DNA of 64,000 nucleotides from Eucalyptus grandis (lineage: Eukaryota > Streptophyta > Magnoliopsida > Myrtales > Myrtaceae). The first letter of the stretch is position 1; every line of letters starts with the position of its first letter. A program made the position numbers and the translations under genes. The DNA lies in assembly GCF_016545825.1 (NCBI RefSeq), contig NC_052614.1, forward strand, positions 13,286,559 to 13,350,558, in the 5' to 3' direction. Shown one piece after another: positions 10,142 through 21,778 of this stretch. The notes beneath the pieces were generated by a model that worked only from the letters and a program-made list of their open reading frames with translations, was not told the DNA's origin and made no database searches.

Positions 10142-13100
10142 ATGGCGGGTGGAGGGTTTGCCGTCGATGGCGGCAACTTCGACGGCCTTGGCGGCAGGAT
10201 AACGCTGTCGGTGGTGATCACCTGCTTCGTGGCCGCAACGAGCGGGCTCATCTTCGGGTACGACATCGGGATTTCGGGTGCGTCTTCTGCTGCCTCTCCT
10301 TTGTCCAGTTTCTTCTGTGAACTGTTGGCGTAATACTTCGAAAAAGGGCTGGTTATTACATCCGACGTTCTCAGGACCTTTCCTCATTTTACTTCGCATC
10401 ATGCGCTTCGGATGTGGGACCGTTCTAATTGGGCGATCGAGTCGAGATATTCGTCCTCGAAACTGCAGAATCAATCTATCACCATCGCGTCTTCTTCGAG
10501 CAATAAATGCGAAAACATCAAAATTCAATCACGTTGCTTAATCAATTAGGTTTATGATGAAATCTAGAAATCGATCACCAATCCAATTTGAGTATCTCTA
10601 TAGGATAGACCTCAATAGAAAACTAAAGAGTAGCAGTAGCAAGTGATTGAGTTCTATAGTTCCTAGTATAAAATTATTGACTCTAGAGATATAGTAATAT
10701 AAAGAAGACAAAATTGTTTCAAGCACCGACAAAACCAAAAAACCCTGTATTTCAAAGAGACTACAAAATGTTCTTGTGAATTATGGCCAATACCAAGTAT
10801 ATAAGTAGTGATTTCAAATCCAGAGGTTAATTGTACTATGACAACTTTACGTAAGGCAGAATTCAATTTTTTGGGGGTGATAGTGGAAAAGTTGACAAAT
10901 AAGTCACCATTACTGCGTACATGAGATTTTCACCTCATATGGCTCTTCGTTCAATTCTTTCGATTCCTAAAAGGGATTACTAATCCTTAACTTTTCGAGG
11001 AATCCTTCATCAGTGGTTGTGAATGACTGATTTTTTTTCAATCTTTTCGACCTTGGTTCCGAAGGAGCAAGTCAGAAAGATTGAGAAATAGAACCATCTG
11101 ATTTGATTTGTTCTCAATAGCCATGAGATGATCATCTTAAGGTGATCCTTTTGTTGACGGATGCTCCTGAATAAATTGAGTTTTCCGAAAAAAAACCTAC
11201 TAGCGGAGGAAGACCTCCTAGGGATAAGAGACATAGGGCTAAAGATAGAGCCAAAAAAGGATCTTATCTAGTTTTTGTGTGTGTAATACAGCTTTACTCT
11301 TCTTTTCTTTATTGTTGATAGGAATTCCCGTGTTAAGACCCTATGAATTGATTCAAACCTTAGATTCATATACATGATGGAGTTGCAAAAACTTCTAGAT
11401 AGGTACCCTACATCTGAACCAAATTATTTATGGTTAAATAATCTCTTTCTAGTTGCTCTGGAAAAATTAAGAGATTCTCTAGATGAAACACGGGGTTATG
11501 CTTTTGGTGGCAACATGCTATGGGGTGGTGGTCCAGAGCGCCTTCTACTTCTCGCAGGCCATGAACTAGATCAGAATCATTTTCAACGAATCCATAAGAA
11601 GTGATCTCATTTTTTTCATTGGTTCCAATTTCCATTACAAAAGTAATTAGTATTTTTGGCATTAAAAGATATTGTTGGCTGGTAATTATTCCAAAAAATA
11701 CTATCAATTCTGCAAGAAAACCACTCATACCTAGTAATGCAAGGGAAGCCATTGATAAGATACTAAATATCGTGAATATTTTTTAAAGGTTCCCATGTTC
11801 TCCATCAGCACTTTCATACTTTCAGCTCCAGTACAGGCAGAAAAACCTTTGATTTGTCTTGTTTTTGCTTCGAGTAGATGTTGGTTTCGGCTGCTGTCGT
11901 TCGGATGAATCGCATGATGTGGGATTTCTTGAAGAGTATAGTGCGTCGTTTGACTGTTAGCTCATCCATCCTCAGGAAGTTAAAACAGTGATTATGTATG
12001 AATTGCATGTTTTCTTTAATAACTGCCAATTTTTTCTTTCCCGTGGTCTTCATCAAGGAGGATGGCTAGGTTGGTATAATTCGAAACAGAGAAAAAAATA
12101 GAAAGAATAAAGTTATTCCCAATGGTCTCGCTGTACCGTATTAAAATATGTTGCACCTTACATCAATACGTGATATTTAAAATATCTATGTATTGTTATG
12201 GTCTTTTTTTTATTTGGTCGAATGTACTCTTATGACTGGTGATAGAAACTTTTGCCTAAGATGGGTGGGAAAATGATGCATCAATCTCAAAAACACCATT
12301 TTGGATGCATCGAGATTAGTGGCTACATCATTAATGATGGCATAATTTCACAGCCCCTCTCTCCTCAAATAGTAATTTTTTGTATATTTGTCATGAAGAA
12401 GAAGTAACATGATGAGTTAGATAATGCAACCATCTCCTATGGGCACGAGCCTTGACATCGATTTTGGGCCTGATGTGAGGACAATTAGTACCTAGTCAAT
12501 GCAAAAATTTATGCAAGAATTGCAGTGTGTGAGGATAATGTTCTTTAACTGTTTCTTTTGATGAGACTCATTGCGATCATTAAGAAAATACGGATCTAGA
12601 ACAGAGCGATATACATTTTAGTGTACTAACATGTACATGGTGCAAATTTGCAATTTATTTGTGTAGGGGGTGTCACTACAATGGCTCCCTTCTTGAAGAA
12701 ATTCTTCCCATCGGTACTAAGGAAGGCCGCCGAGGCCAAAACGAATGTGTACTGCATTTATGATAGCCAAGTCCTAACGTCATTCACGTCTTCACTCTAC
12801 ATCGCGGGGTTGGTTTCCTCCCTCTTGGCAAGCCGCCTCACTGCAGCGTTTGGTCGGAGAAACATAATGGTTCTCGGTGGCTGCACCTTCCTTGCTGGGG
12901 CCGCCATCAACGGCGGAGCTGCCAACATAGCCATGCTCATCGTCGGGCGTATCTTGCTTGGAGTGGGTGTTGGCTTCACTAACCAGGTAGTAGGTCATTT
13001 GCTGCTTAATTATGTTCTAAAGAAAATAAGTCCTTTTTCAACACCATGTATCAAGGTTGTTGACTTGCACTCCTCATATCACGATTAACATTTAGCCATT

Positions 13101-15086
13101 CTGAAATTTGCTGGTACGTTGAGGCTCTAAGAGTGCATTTATTTTTTTGAAAAATAAATGATTTATAAATGATTTTTAAAATAATTGTTTAAATTATCTA
13201 TAAAAATGAATGAACGAAAAATTATTCAAAAAAATATTTGGACATAAATTATTATTATTAACAAAAATATTTTTTATTGACTAATTATTTTAAGCAATAC
13301 AAAAAATAATTTTCTAAACCATCTATTTTCCACGAAATAAATAGCACATAAATTTATGATCAATTAGAATACAGATATTCCATTTGGACTCTTTGTCAAT
13401 AATTATATGTATTCATATGATATTTATGATCGACGAGATGTGTAAATTCATCATGGTACCTATTATGATCAGGTTAATTTTACATTAGTTTGGTGGAGAC
13501 TTAATAGGCTAGAGAAATTTGACCCCAAAAAAAAAGGCTAGAGAAATGTTCAATATTAAGATTCTAAAGAATAATTTCTATATAGTAGTTTTTTGTTCAA
13601 AGATAAATAATAGATGATAACTAAATCTTTTTTAGTGAAAAATGAGTTCAATCGGATCCATATTTTATATTCAATTTACTATATAAACGAGATTCATGCA
13701 ATACACCCTTCTTTTTGAAAGAAGAATCGCCATCCAGTTAGTGAATGATGAGAATTGTATCTCAGGCAGCTCCAGTCTACCTCTCCGAGATGGCCCCGCC
13801 GAAATGGCGCGGCGCCTTCAACACCGGCTTTCAATTCTTCTTAGGCACCGGGGTGGTCTTCGCCAACTGTTTAAACTACGGCACTGCGAAGATCAACTGG
13901 GGGTGGCGCCTCTCCCTCGGCCTCGCCGCGGCCCCGGCCGCCATCATGACCATTGGCGCCCTCCTCATCTCTGACACTCCTGCAAGCCTCGTCGAGCGTG
14001 GCAGGCTCACTCAGGCAAAGCAAGCGCTCCTCAGGGTGCGGGGCCAAGACACCAACATCGAGCCTGAGCTCGCGGAGCTCATCAGGTCCAGCGAGATAGC
14101 AAGGGCCGCCAAGGAAGAGCCCTTCTTAACGATCTTCGAGAGGCAGTACAGGCCGCACCTCGTGATGTCGATAGCTATCCCATTATTTATGCAACTTACA
14201 GGGATCAACATCATTGCATTCTATGCACCTGTTTTGTTTCAGTCTGTGGGATTTGGGAGCAGCTCCGCTCTGATAGCGGCTATAATACTTGGAGTGGTGA
14301 ACTTGGGATCGATTCTGGTGTCTACGTTTGTTGTGGATCGTCGTGGGAGGAGGTTTTTGTTAATTGTGGGTGGAGTGCAGATGTTCCTGTGTCAGGTACG
14401 TAATTTGCCCCTAGCTTTATTAGCGATGCATGAAGGCGTGATTCTACGTATGCAGAAAATGAAGAGGTAAAGTATTTTAAGGAGTTTCGACCGAAAAAAA
14501 AAAACAAGTATTTTAAGGAGTAATGCTCATTGCTCAACATACAAAAGACTACATTGAGACATTGTACGATCACTATACTCGACCATCCCTCCATCTCGAC
14601 GTCAATCTTTGAAATCACACATCCACATAGGCCCTTAAACCCTGTTTGCTTATTGTTTAGGTTGGCGTGGCATGTGTCTTGGCTGCGACCGCGGGCACTT
14701 CTGGCACAGCGCACGTTAGCAAGAACTACGCCATACTAGTGCTGGTGCTGATGTGCATCTACGCGGCCGGATTCGGTTGGTCGTGGGGTCCCCTAAGCTG
14801 GCTCATTCCGAGTGAGATATTTCCCATGAAGATTCGTCCCACGGGTCAAAGCATTAGCGTGGCCGTGGGCTTCGCAGGCGCATTCGTGCTGTCGCAGACA
14901 TTCCTGACCATGTTGTGCCACTTCAAGTACGGCACTTTCCTATTCTACGCCTCTTGGATCGCCGCGATGACGATCTTTGTGGTGCTCTTCTTGCCGGAGA
15001 CGAAGGGGGTTCCACTGGAATCAATGCATGTGGTGTGGGAGAGGCATTGGTATTGGCAAAGGTTTGTCAGCAAGGAATCATTCTAA
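10142..15086 (+). CDS. STP-B: intact sugar transport protein (hexose/H+ symporter)
   Basis: Twelve-helix MFS sugar porter of the plant STP family, importing hexoses with protons across the plasma membrane. Exons: 10142-10277, 12667-12986, 13766-14395, 14661-15086, all GT-AG, giving 503 residues. The start is the ATG at the head of [11 protein letters not shown], just after a GA-rich leader. Visible family marks: FGYDIGISG with the proton-coupling Asp41; lid Cys75 in VYC and its likely partner in [71 protein letters not shown]. The sugar-binding motif reads FMQLTGIN, with Met294 where STP-C and STP-E have Gln. The C-terminal tail after RHWYWQRF is only a few residues, shorter than in AtSTP1. 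Intron 1 carries plastid DNA. No stop or frameshift was seen. The exact STP clade (HEX6-like or other) is not resolved. Confidence 0.93.
10548..11786. other. Mosaic of plastid-derived DNA (NUPT) in STP-B intron 1
   Basis: Comparison with introns of STP-A and STP-C shows about 1.24 kb of extra sequence between the words TTAATCAATT and TTCTCCATCAGCA. It holds decayed plastid pieces. On the minus strand: rps12 exon 2 (about 10758-10880; SALRK and LTSGFEIT recognisable), then the 3' end of its group II trans-intron with a domain V-like GAGCC...TATGAGGTGAAAATCTCATGTAC (about 10918-10955), then ndhB (about 11165-11270; LSLGGLPPL). On the plus strand, ycf2 at about 11360-11500 ([16 protein letters not shown]). 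On the minus strand, another ycf2 piece (about 11520-11610; [14 protein letters not shown]) and ndhD (about 11610-11785; [17 protein letters not shown]). All are truncated and mutated. 10548-10750 may also be plastid DNA; I cannot place it. Confidence 0.85.
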
Positions 15087-16600
15087 TATCATGTTGGAGA
15101 AGGGGTGTCGAAACTCGGCTACCTGGAGGATAAAATATCACGCAAGTATGTTCCACGAATCAATGAAGTCCAAACATATTTGGCTTATGCGAGTGGCCTC
15201 TATCTGGAATAGATTTATTGTAATTGGTAGGATTTGAATGAGTAACCTCTACTCCCTGAGCTGGAAAATCCTCCATGGCTCCAATCAGTAATTGCACCAG
15301 CTGTGGGGGTTTCAACTTTTACTTTTAATATGCTGCATGACTAAATAATTTTCAAGTTGAATGAAGGGAGTAATATTTCAAGTTGACTTACAAGGGCATT
15401 GATCTGGTTTAGTGGTTTAATTACTAAAGCGCGTTGGATTACAGTTCACTCAACATTAAACTTAAAACAACGACAGCACATTACATCGAGATGAGCAGAT
15501 AAAAAAAAAAAAAAAAGCAATGCCAATGAACTCAAAGTCAATCATGGAACATAAAAAAATAAATATATAAATAAACAAGTAAAATTGATAGGAATTGAAA
15601 GATGTACAAGAGATAGGACATGATGTTATTTGAATAATGAAGAGCCAATCATAATATCTTAGGTGCCTATTTATAGAGAGTTCGCTATTTAGGAGATAAT
15701 CAAATAATCAAAATTAAATAACATAATCAGGAAAAAGATATTAATAAAAGGGAAAGTTTTCAAAATGTTGCTAGAATATATAAAATACATCCGAAATCTT
15801 TGACGTCTTGAAATCAATGAAAACGCATGAATTTCAAATCAAATATCGTAACCCATTTATAACTTCAAAGATGCTGCAATCTTCTTTAATTTGTGGGACT
15901 GTCGGCTCTTTGATGCTCGAAAATTTCTATATAAGCATTTGCCCATTGTTCTACGTCAACATTCAAGACAAAATGTAAGTTATAGGCTTCATCAAAGTTG
16001 GCTTGAAAAAGCACCAACCTTTCTCTATTTTATTTTTTTTTAGCTCCCAAGCTAGGAATTTTTTTCGGAAAAAATAACACACTAATTAGTTTCTAAATAT
16101 GTCAATCACTTGCCAATTAAGTTATAAATCTATACTTTTGGCCTCTAATATTAAAAGTCCAATCGGACAAGTGATGCTAGCGTGCAGATTAGACGTACGA
16201 CACTAATTAGTTTCTAAATATGTCAATCACTTGCCAATTAAGTTATAAACCTATACTCGATATATTAAAAGTCCAATCGGACAAGTGATGCTAACGTGTA
16301 GATTAGACGTACGACACGTGCACGGTCTTTAACACTATTGAAAGCGAATAACTCCATGTTCCGATTAAGCCACCCAACCTCTTGCCTCGTGTTTTACCTA
16401 ATCCCACGAAACTTTTGTATGAATCCGGGTTTATCGGCATTCCGGCATCGCCAAAAAAAAAAAAAAAAAACAAGCAAAAAAACAAAACAAAACAAGACAA
16501 AACAAAATAGGGCGAGTGAGACCCGGCATTTACTCGAAGTGCATTACCTTCTCGGGCACATGACCCACTTGAAGCTATTATCTTACACGCCTCTCCCCCG
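15087..16600. other. STP-B 3' flank and STP-C upstream region
   Basis: 15087-15600 matches the STP-A 3' flank. About 15613-15960 is extra relative to the same place before STP-B; it contains CTATTTATAGAG and looks like a solo LTR or other insertion. About 16080-16316 is a tandem duplication. 16440-16510 is A-rich. No gene. Confidence 0.5.
16080..16316. repeat. Two-copy tandem duplication in STP-C upstream region
   Basis: A unit of about 121 bp starting ACTAATTAGTTTCTAAATAT occurs at 16080 and again at 16201. It includes AATCGGACAAGTGATGCTA and GATTAGACGTACGACA. STP-B has a single diverged equivalent at about 9685-9795. Confidence 0.8.
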
Positions 16601-16608
16601 CAAGTCAT

Positions 16609-16615
16609 TATAAAA
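16609..16615 (+). promoter_or_regulatory. TATA box of STP-C
   Basis: TATAAAA within the conserved core promoter block, 100 bp before the ATG. A pure GA run (16676-16707) fills the end of the leader up to the start codon. Confidence 0.75.
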
Positions 16616-16673
16616 TGCCGGTCTCGTGACACGACGCAACCCAGTCTTGCGACTCCCAAAAGTCCTGCTCTGG

Positions 16674-16675
<2 letters not shown>

Positions 16676-16707
<32 letters not shown>
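16676..16707 (+). repeat. GA microsatellite abutting the STP-C start codon
   Basis: About 16 GA units run to within one base of the ATG at 16709. The other copies have shorter, interrupted GA tracts in the same place. Confidence 0.9.
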
Positions 16708-16708
<1 letters not shown>

Positions 16709-16711
<3 letters not shown>

Positions 16712-19700
16712 GCGGTCGGAGGGTTCGCCGTCGACGGCGGCAATGTCGACGGCCTCGGCGGCAGGATAACACTGTCGGTGGTGATCACCTGCTTCGTGGC
16801 CGCGACGTGCGGCCTCATCTTCGGGTACGATATCGGGATTTCAGGTGCGTCTTCTGCTGCCTCTCCTCCATCCAGTTTCTTTTGTGAAATTTTGGCGTCT
16901 TACTTCGAAAAAGTGCTGGTTATCACATCCGATGTTCATAGGATCTTTCCTCATTTTACTTCGCATCATGCGCTTCGGATGTGGGACCATTCTAATTGCA
17001 CGATCGAGTCGAGATATTCGTACCCGAAACGGCAGAATGAATCTATCATCATCGCGTCTTCTTCGAGCAATAAATGCGAAAACATCAGAATTCAACCGCC
17101 TTGCTTAATCAATTATTGAAACCCCCTTGTTCTCCATCAGCACCTTTCATAGTTTCAGCTCCGGTAGAGGCGGAAAAACCCATGACTTATCTTGTTGTTG
17201 CTTCGAGTAGATGTTGGTTTCCGCTGCTGTCGTTTGGATGAATCGCCTGTTGTGGGATTTTTTGAAGAGTAGAGTGCGTTGTTTGACTGTTAGTTCATCC
17301 ATCCAGGCTCAGGAAATTAATTTAAGAAAATGCATTAAAAATTAAATATATATTATATATTATATTCGAAAAGTTAATGCCAACGTTATCTTTGCGTGGA
17401 CCCCTCCTGGGTTGGAAGGTAATGATGCCTGTAGCCCGTCCCATTTAAGATGTGGAATAGACAGAGAGAAAGATGGGTGTTGCAGTGCATTTCGTCTACC
17501 TAATCTCAATTATTTTTAAAAAGAATTTGCCCAATCACTTTATTAAAACAGTGATCACATATGAGGTTGCATGTTTTCTTTAATGATTGCCAATTATTTT
17601 CTTTCCTAGGTTTTGTTAGGTGGGATGGTCAGGTCAGTATAGTTTGAAACCGAGGAAAAATATACAAAATTAAATTATTCGCAATGATCTAATCCTACCT
17701 TATTAGATACAAGTCAAATTCCATGGGAACATATGTTCCACGTTTCGCCTTGCATCACAATGTGATATGTGAAATATTTCTATCTACTATTATGGTTGGT
17801 GGTAGAAAATTTTGCCGAAGTTAGGTATGAAAATGACGCATCAATCTTGAAAACGCCATTTCCGATGCATTTTTGAAGATTGATGGCTACATCATTAATG
17901 GTGACATAATGTCACAACCTCTCTCCTGGAATGGTGATCTTTTGTATATTTGTCACGAAGAAAAAGTAACATGGTTAGTTCAATGTTAAAAGCTATTTCC
18001 ATCGTGAGGAGGTTCTTATATACTTTATTTATCCTTCAATTGATTGCTATAGTATCGGTATATTGACCGTGATGGATAGTTCAGAGTAAATTAGGATTGT
18101 GCTAGTAAGTGACCATCAACATTCAATACGATTTTTTTACCACCCGCTGCGGTGGCTTCGTTGGATAAGGCCCCGTTGATCCTTGCCTGCAAGGTAAGAG
18201 GTTTGAAACCATATGGAGGCACTTGATGCCTTAACCGCTTGCACGGGGTGGTGGTTCCCTCGTGCGGCCTCAGGATTTGCCCGTCAACTGCCAGCTATTC
18301 GAGGTTTCCTGAGTCATAAAAAAAAAATATTCAATACGATTTTCTAATCTATGACTATGTCAAAGATGAAAATGACTATTATTAGTCATTTAATGTGATG
18401 TGACTTCTCACACATGCAAGTTTTTAAGTGTAAAGTGAAAGGTGAAAATTGCACTAAAAACAAAATGAAAAGTCTTCGCATGGGTTAAAAAGAGAAACTG
18501 TCCAACCCAAGATGGTGATAGCGCTTCGTAGATGAACATGGACTGTTAGTCCGTATCCCAAAAGTAACTTGGGCACGAGCCGATAGGTTGGCTCGCTCTT
18601 TAAGCCTTTGAAAATGGTCAGTAGTGAGGACAATACGAAGGAATATTCCCAAAATTATTACATGAGTAAGTATATTTGCGAATCTCACTAGCAGGATTGC
18701 TCCGTCGTTATCTGGAACGGCGGAGGCCATGAGTTTTTCAAGTCGAATGTTGGAAACCAAGCAAATAGGTTGCTCTTTATTTTCATACCTTTTTAAAAAA
18801 AAAAAAAATTAATGGTGTTCTTTTGATCCCCTTGGTTATTTCACGTGCTAATAAATAACTACGGTACTCAGACCCACCCAATATATGTATCTTCGTGATA
18901 GGAATCCACGAAAAATGAAAATTTACAAACTTATTGAAATCGAACTGTTTTAGAAAACAGCAATGGTGTTGTTTTCATATAAGTAGATTTCAAATCACAA
19001 TACGTAGCCATATTATGTTTCAAGTAACTGCTCCTAGGTAATTTAAAGTGTTTGTAAAATGGGAAAAGAAATTATTATTTCCATAAACGGAAAAATAGAC
19101 TTTATTCTTCGTGTACAGTATAAACTCTTCAATTTATTTATGCCAACTAGTCAATTCATGTATGCCCAAGTGAATTTATTCATGTAATGCCAACCAACAA
19201 TCTCTTATGTGCACGAGCCTTGACATCAATTTTGGGCCTTGTGTGAGGACATTTAAAACCTAGTCAATGCAAAAATTTATGCAAGAATCGCATTGTGTGT
19301 GGATAATGCTCTTAACTATTTCTTTTGATGAGATTCATTGCGATCATTAAGGGAATACGGATCCAAAACAGAGCGATATACATTTTAGTGCACTAACATA
19401 TACATCGTGCAAATTTGCAATTTATCTGTGTAGGGGGTGTCACTACAATGGCTCCCTTCTTGAAGAAATTCTTCCCATCGGTACTAAGGAAGGCTGCCGA
19501 GGCCAAAACGAATATGTACTGCATGTACGATAGCCAAGTCCTTACGGCGTTCACGTCCTCACTCTACATCGCGGGGTTGGCTTCGTCCCTCTTGGCGAGC
19601 CGCCTCACTGCGGCGTTTGGTCGAAGAAACATAATGGTTGTTGGTGGCTGCACCTTCCTTGCCGGGGCCGCCATCAACGGTGGAGCTGCCAACATAGCCA

Positions 19701-21778
19701 TGCTCATCCTCGGGCGTATCTTGCTCGGATTGGGTGTCGGCTTTACTAATCAGGTACTAGATCATTTCCTCTTTCATTATGTTCTAAAGAAAAGAAGCCC
19801 TTTTTCAAGACCATATATCAAGGTTGCTGACCTGTACTTCTCACTTCATGGTCAAGGTTTAGCCATTCTGAAATTGCTGGTACATTAAGGCTTTAAGGTT
19901 ACACTTATTTTGAAAAAAAAAAAAAAATGAATGGATTGAAAAAATAATTTCTTAAAAAGATCGTTTATATTTCTTATAAAAAAAGGATGAAAGAAAAATA
20001 TTTTTATTGCTCAGAAAATGTTTAGACATAAATTATTCTTGATAATAATAAAAAAATTATTGATTAATTATTTCAAGCAATACAATAAATTATTTTTAGG
20101 AAAATATTTTTCAAAATTTTTCATCTTTTGTGAAACAACCAGAGTCTAAGTTTATGATATTAAAGATCTTCCATTTGGACTCGTTGTCAATAATTATATG
20201 TTTCATATGATATATCATTGACAAGACGTGTAAATGTGTTGTGATGCTATGATGATCAGGTTCATTGTACATTCGTTTGGCGTAGACTTAATAGGCTAGA
20301 GAAATGTTCAGTACTAAGATTCTCAAGAATAATTTTTATATGCTAGTTTTTTGTTTGAAGATATCATTTAACAATTGAAATAGGAGTTCAACCAGATCCA
20401 TATTTCATATTCAATTTAGTATATAAACTAGATTCATGCAAAATATCCTTCTTTTTGGAAGAAGAATCATCATCCGATTAGTGAATGATGAGAATTGTAT
20501 CTAGGCAACTCCTGTCTACCTCTCCGAGATGGCCCCGCCGAAATGGCGCGGTGCCTTCAACACTGGCTTCCAATTCTTCATAGGCATCGGGGTGGTCTCC
20601 GCCAACTGCATAAACTACGGCACCGCCAAGATCAGCTGGGGGTGGCGCCTCTCCCTCGGCCTCGCTGTGGCCCCAGCCGCCATCATGACCCTCGGCGCCC
20701 TCCTCATATTTGACACTCCCGCAAGCCTTGTCGAGCGCGGCAGGCTCACTCAAGCAAAGCAAGCACTCCTTAGGGTACGGGGCCGCGACACCAACATTGA
20801 ACCTGAGCTCGCAGAGCTCATCAGGTCCAGCGAGATAGCAAGGGCTGCCAAGGAAGAGCCCTTCGTAACAATCTTCGAGAGGCAGTACAGGCCACACCTC
20901 GTGATGTCGATAGCGATCCCATTCTTTCAGCAACTTACTGGGATCAACATCATTGCATTCTACGCGCCCGTTTTGTTTCAGTCCGTGGGATTCGGGAGTG
21001 ACTCCGCTCTGATAGCGGCCATAATACTTGGATTGGTGAACTTGGGATCGATTGTGGTGTCTACGTCTGTGGTGGATCGCTTTGGGAGGAGGTTTTTGTT
21101 CATTGAGGGTGGAGTGCAGATGTTCCTCTGTCAGGTACGTAATTAGCCCCTAGCTTTATGAGCAATGCACGAAGGCGTGATCACTGATTTAGAAAATGAA
21201 GAGGTGTAGTATTTTAAGGTGTAATGCTCAACGTACAAGACTACATTGAGACATTGTACGATCACTATACTCAACCATCCCCCCATCTCGACGTCAATCT
21301 TTGTAATCATAGATCCACATATGCCCTCAAACCTCGTTCGCTTATTGTTTAGGTTGCTGTGGCATCTGTCTTGGCTGCGACGACAGGCACTTCTGGCACG
21401 GAGCGCATCAGCAAGGGCTACTCCATACTAGTGCTGGTGCTGATGTGCATCTATGCGGCCGGGTTCGGCTGGTCGTGGGGTCCCCTAAGCTGGCTCATCC
21501 CAAGCGAGATATTCCCCATGAAGATTCGTCCCACAGGGCAAAGCATTAGCGTGGCCGTGAACTTTGCCGTCACATTCGTGCTGTCGCAGACATTCCTGAC
21601 CATGTTGTGCCACTTCAAGTATGGCGCTTTCCTGTTCTACGCCTCTTGGATCGCCCTGATGACTATCTTCGTGGTGCTCTTCTTACCAGAGACGAAGGGG
21701 ATTCCACTGGACTCAATGAATGTGGTGTGGGAGAGGCACTGGTACTGGCAAAGGTTTGTTAACAAGGAATCATACTAG
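16709..21778 (+). CDS. STP-C: intact sugar transport protein (hexose/H+ symporter)
   Basis: Paralog of STP-B with identical architecture: exons 16709-16844, 19434-19753, 20505-21134, 21353-21778; 503 residues. The exon 3 acceptor has lost one C (TATCTAG instead of TATCTCAG) but keeps AG and the frame. It has FGYDIGISG with Asp41, lid Cys75, the canonical FFQQLTGIN sugar-binding motif, WSWGPLSW and MLCHFKYG. Unlike B it reads FVVDRFGRR-like (SVVDRFGRRF) in helix 8-9. It ends RFVNKESY. The 3' flank (21779-about 22000) resembles that of STP-E, not B. Intron 1 carries a SINE. It is the copy closest to family consensus at the binding site, so it is likely the best functional hexose importer of the array; this is inference. 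Confidence 0.93.
18136..18328 (+). mobile_element. tRNA-derived SINE in STP-C intron 1
   Basis: The body of about 193 bp has an A-box-like GTGGCTTCGTTGG near its 5' end, a B-box-like GGTTTGAAACC, and a 3' A run. It is flanked by a 15-bp direct duplication ATTCAATACGATTTT at 18121-18135 and 18329-18343. The other STP introns lack it. Confidence 0.85.

Noticed and set aside
10663..11790. rps12-, ndhB-, ycf2- and ndhD-like frames as genes
   Set aside because: All are short truncated plastid scraps inside a nuclear intron, with frame damage.
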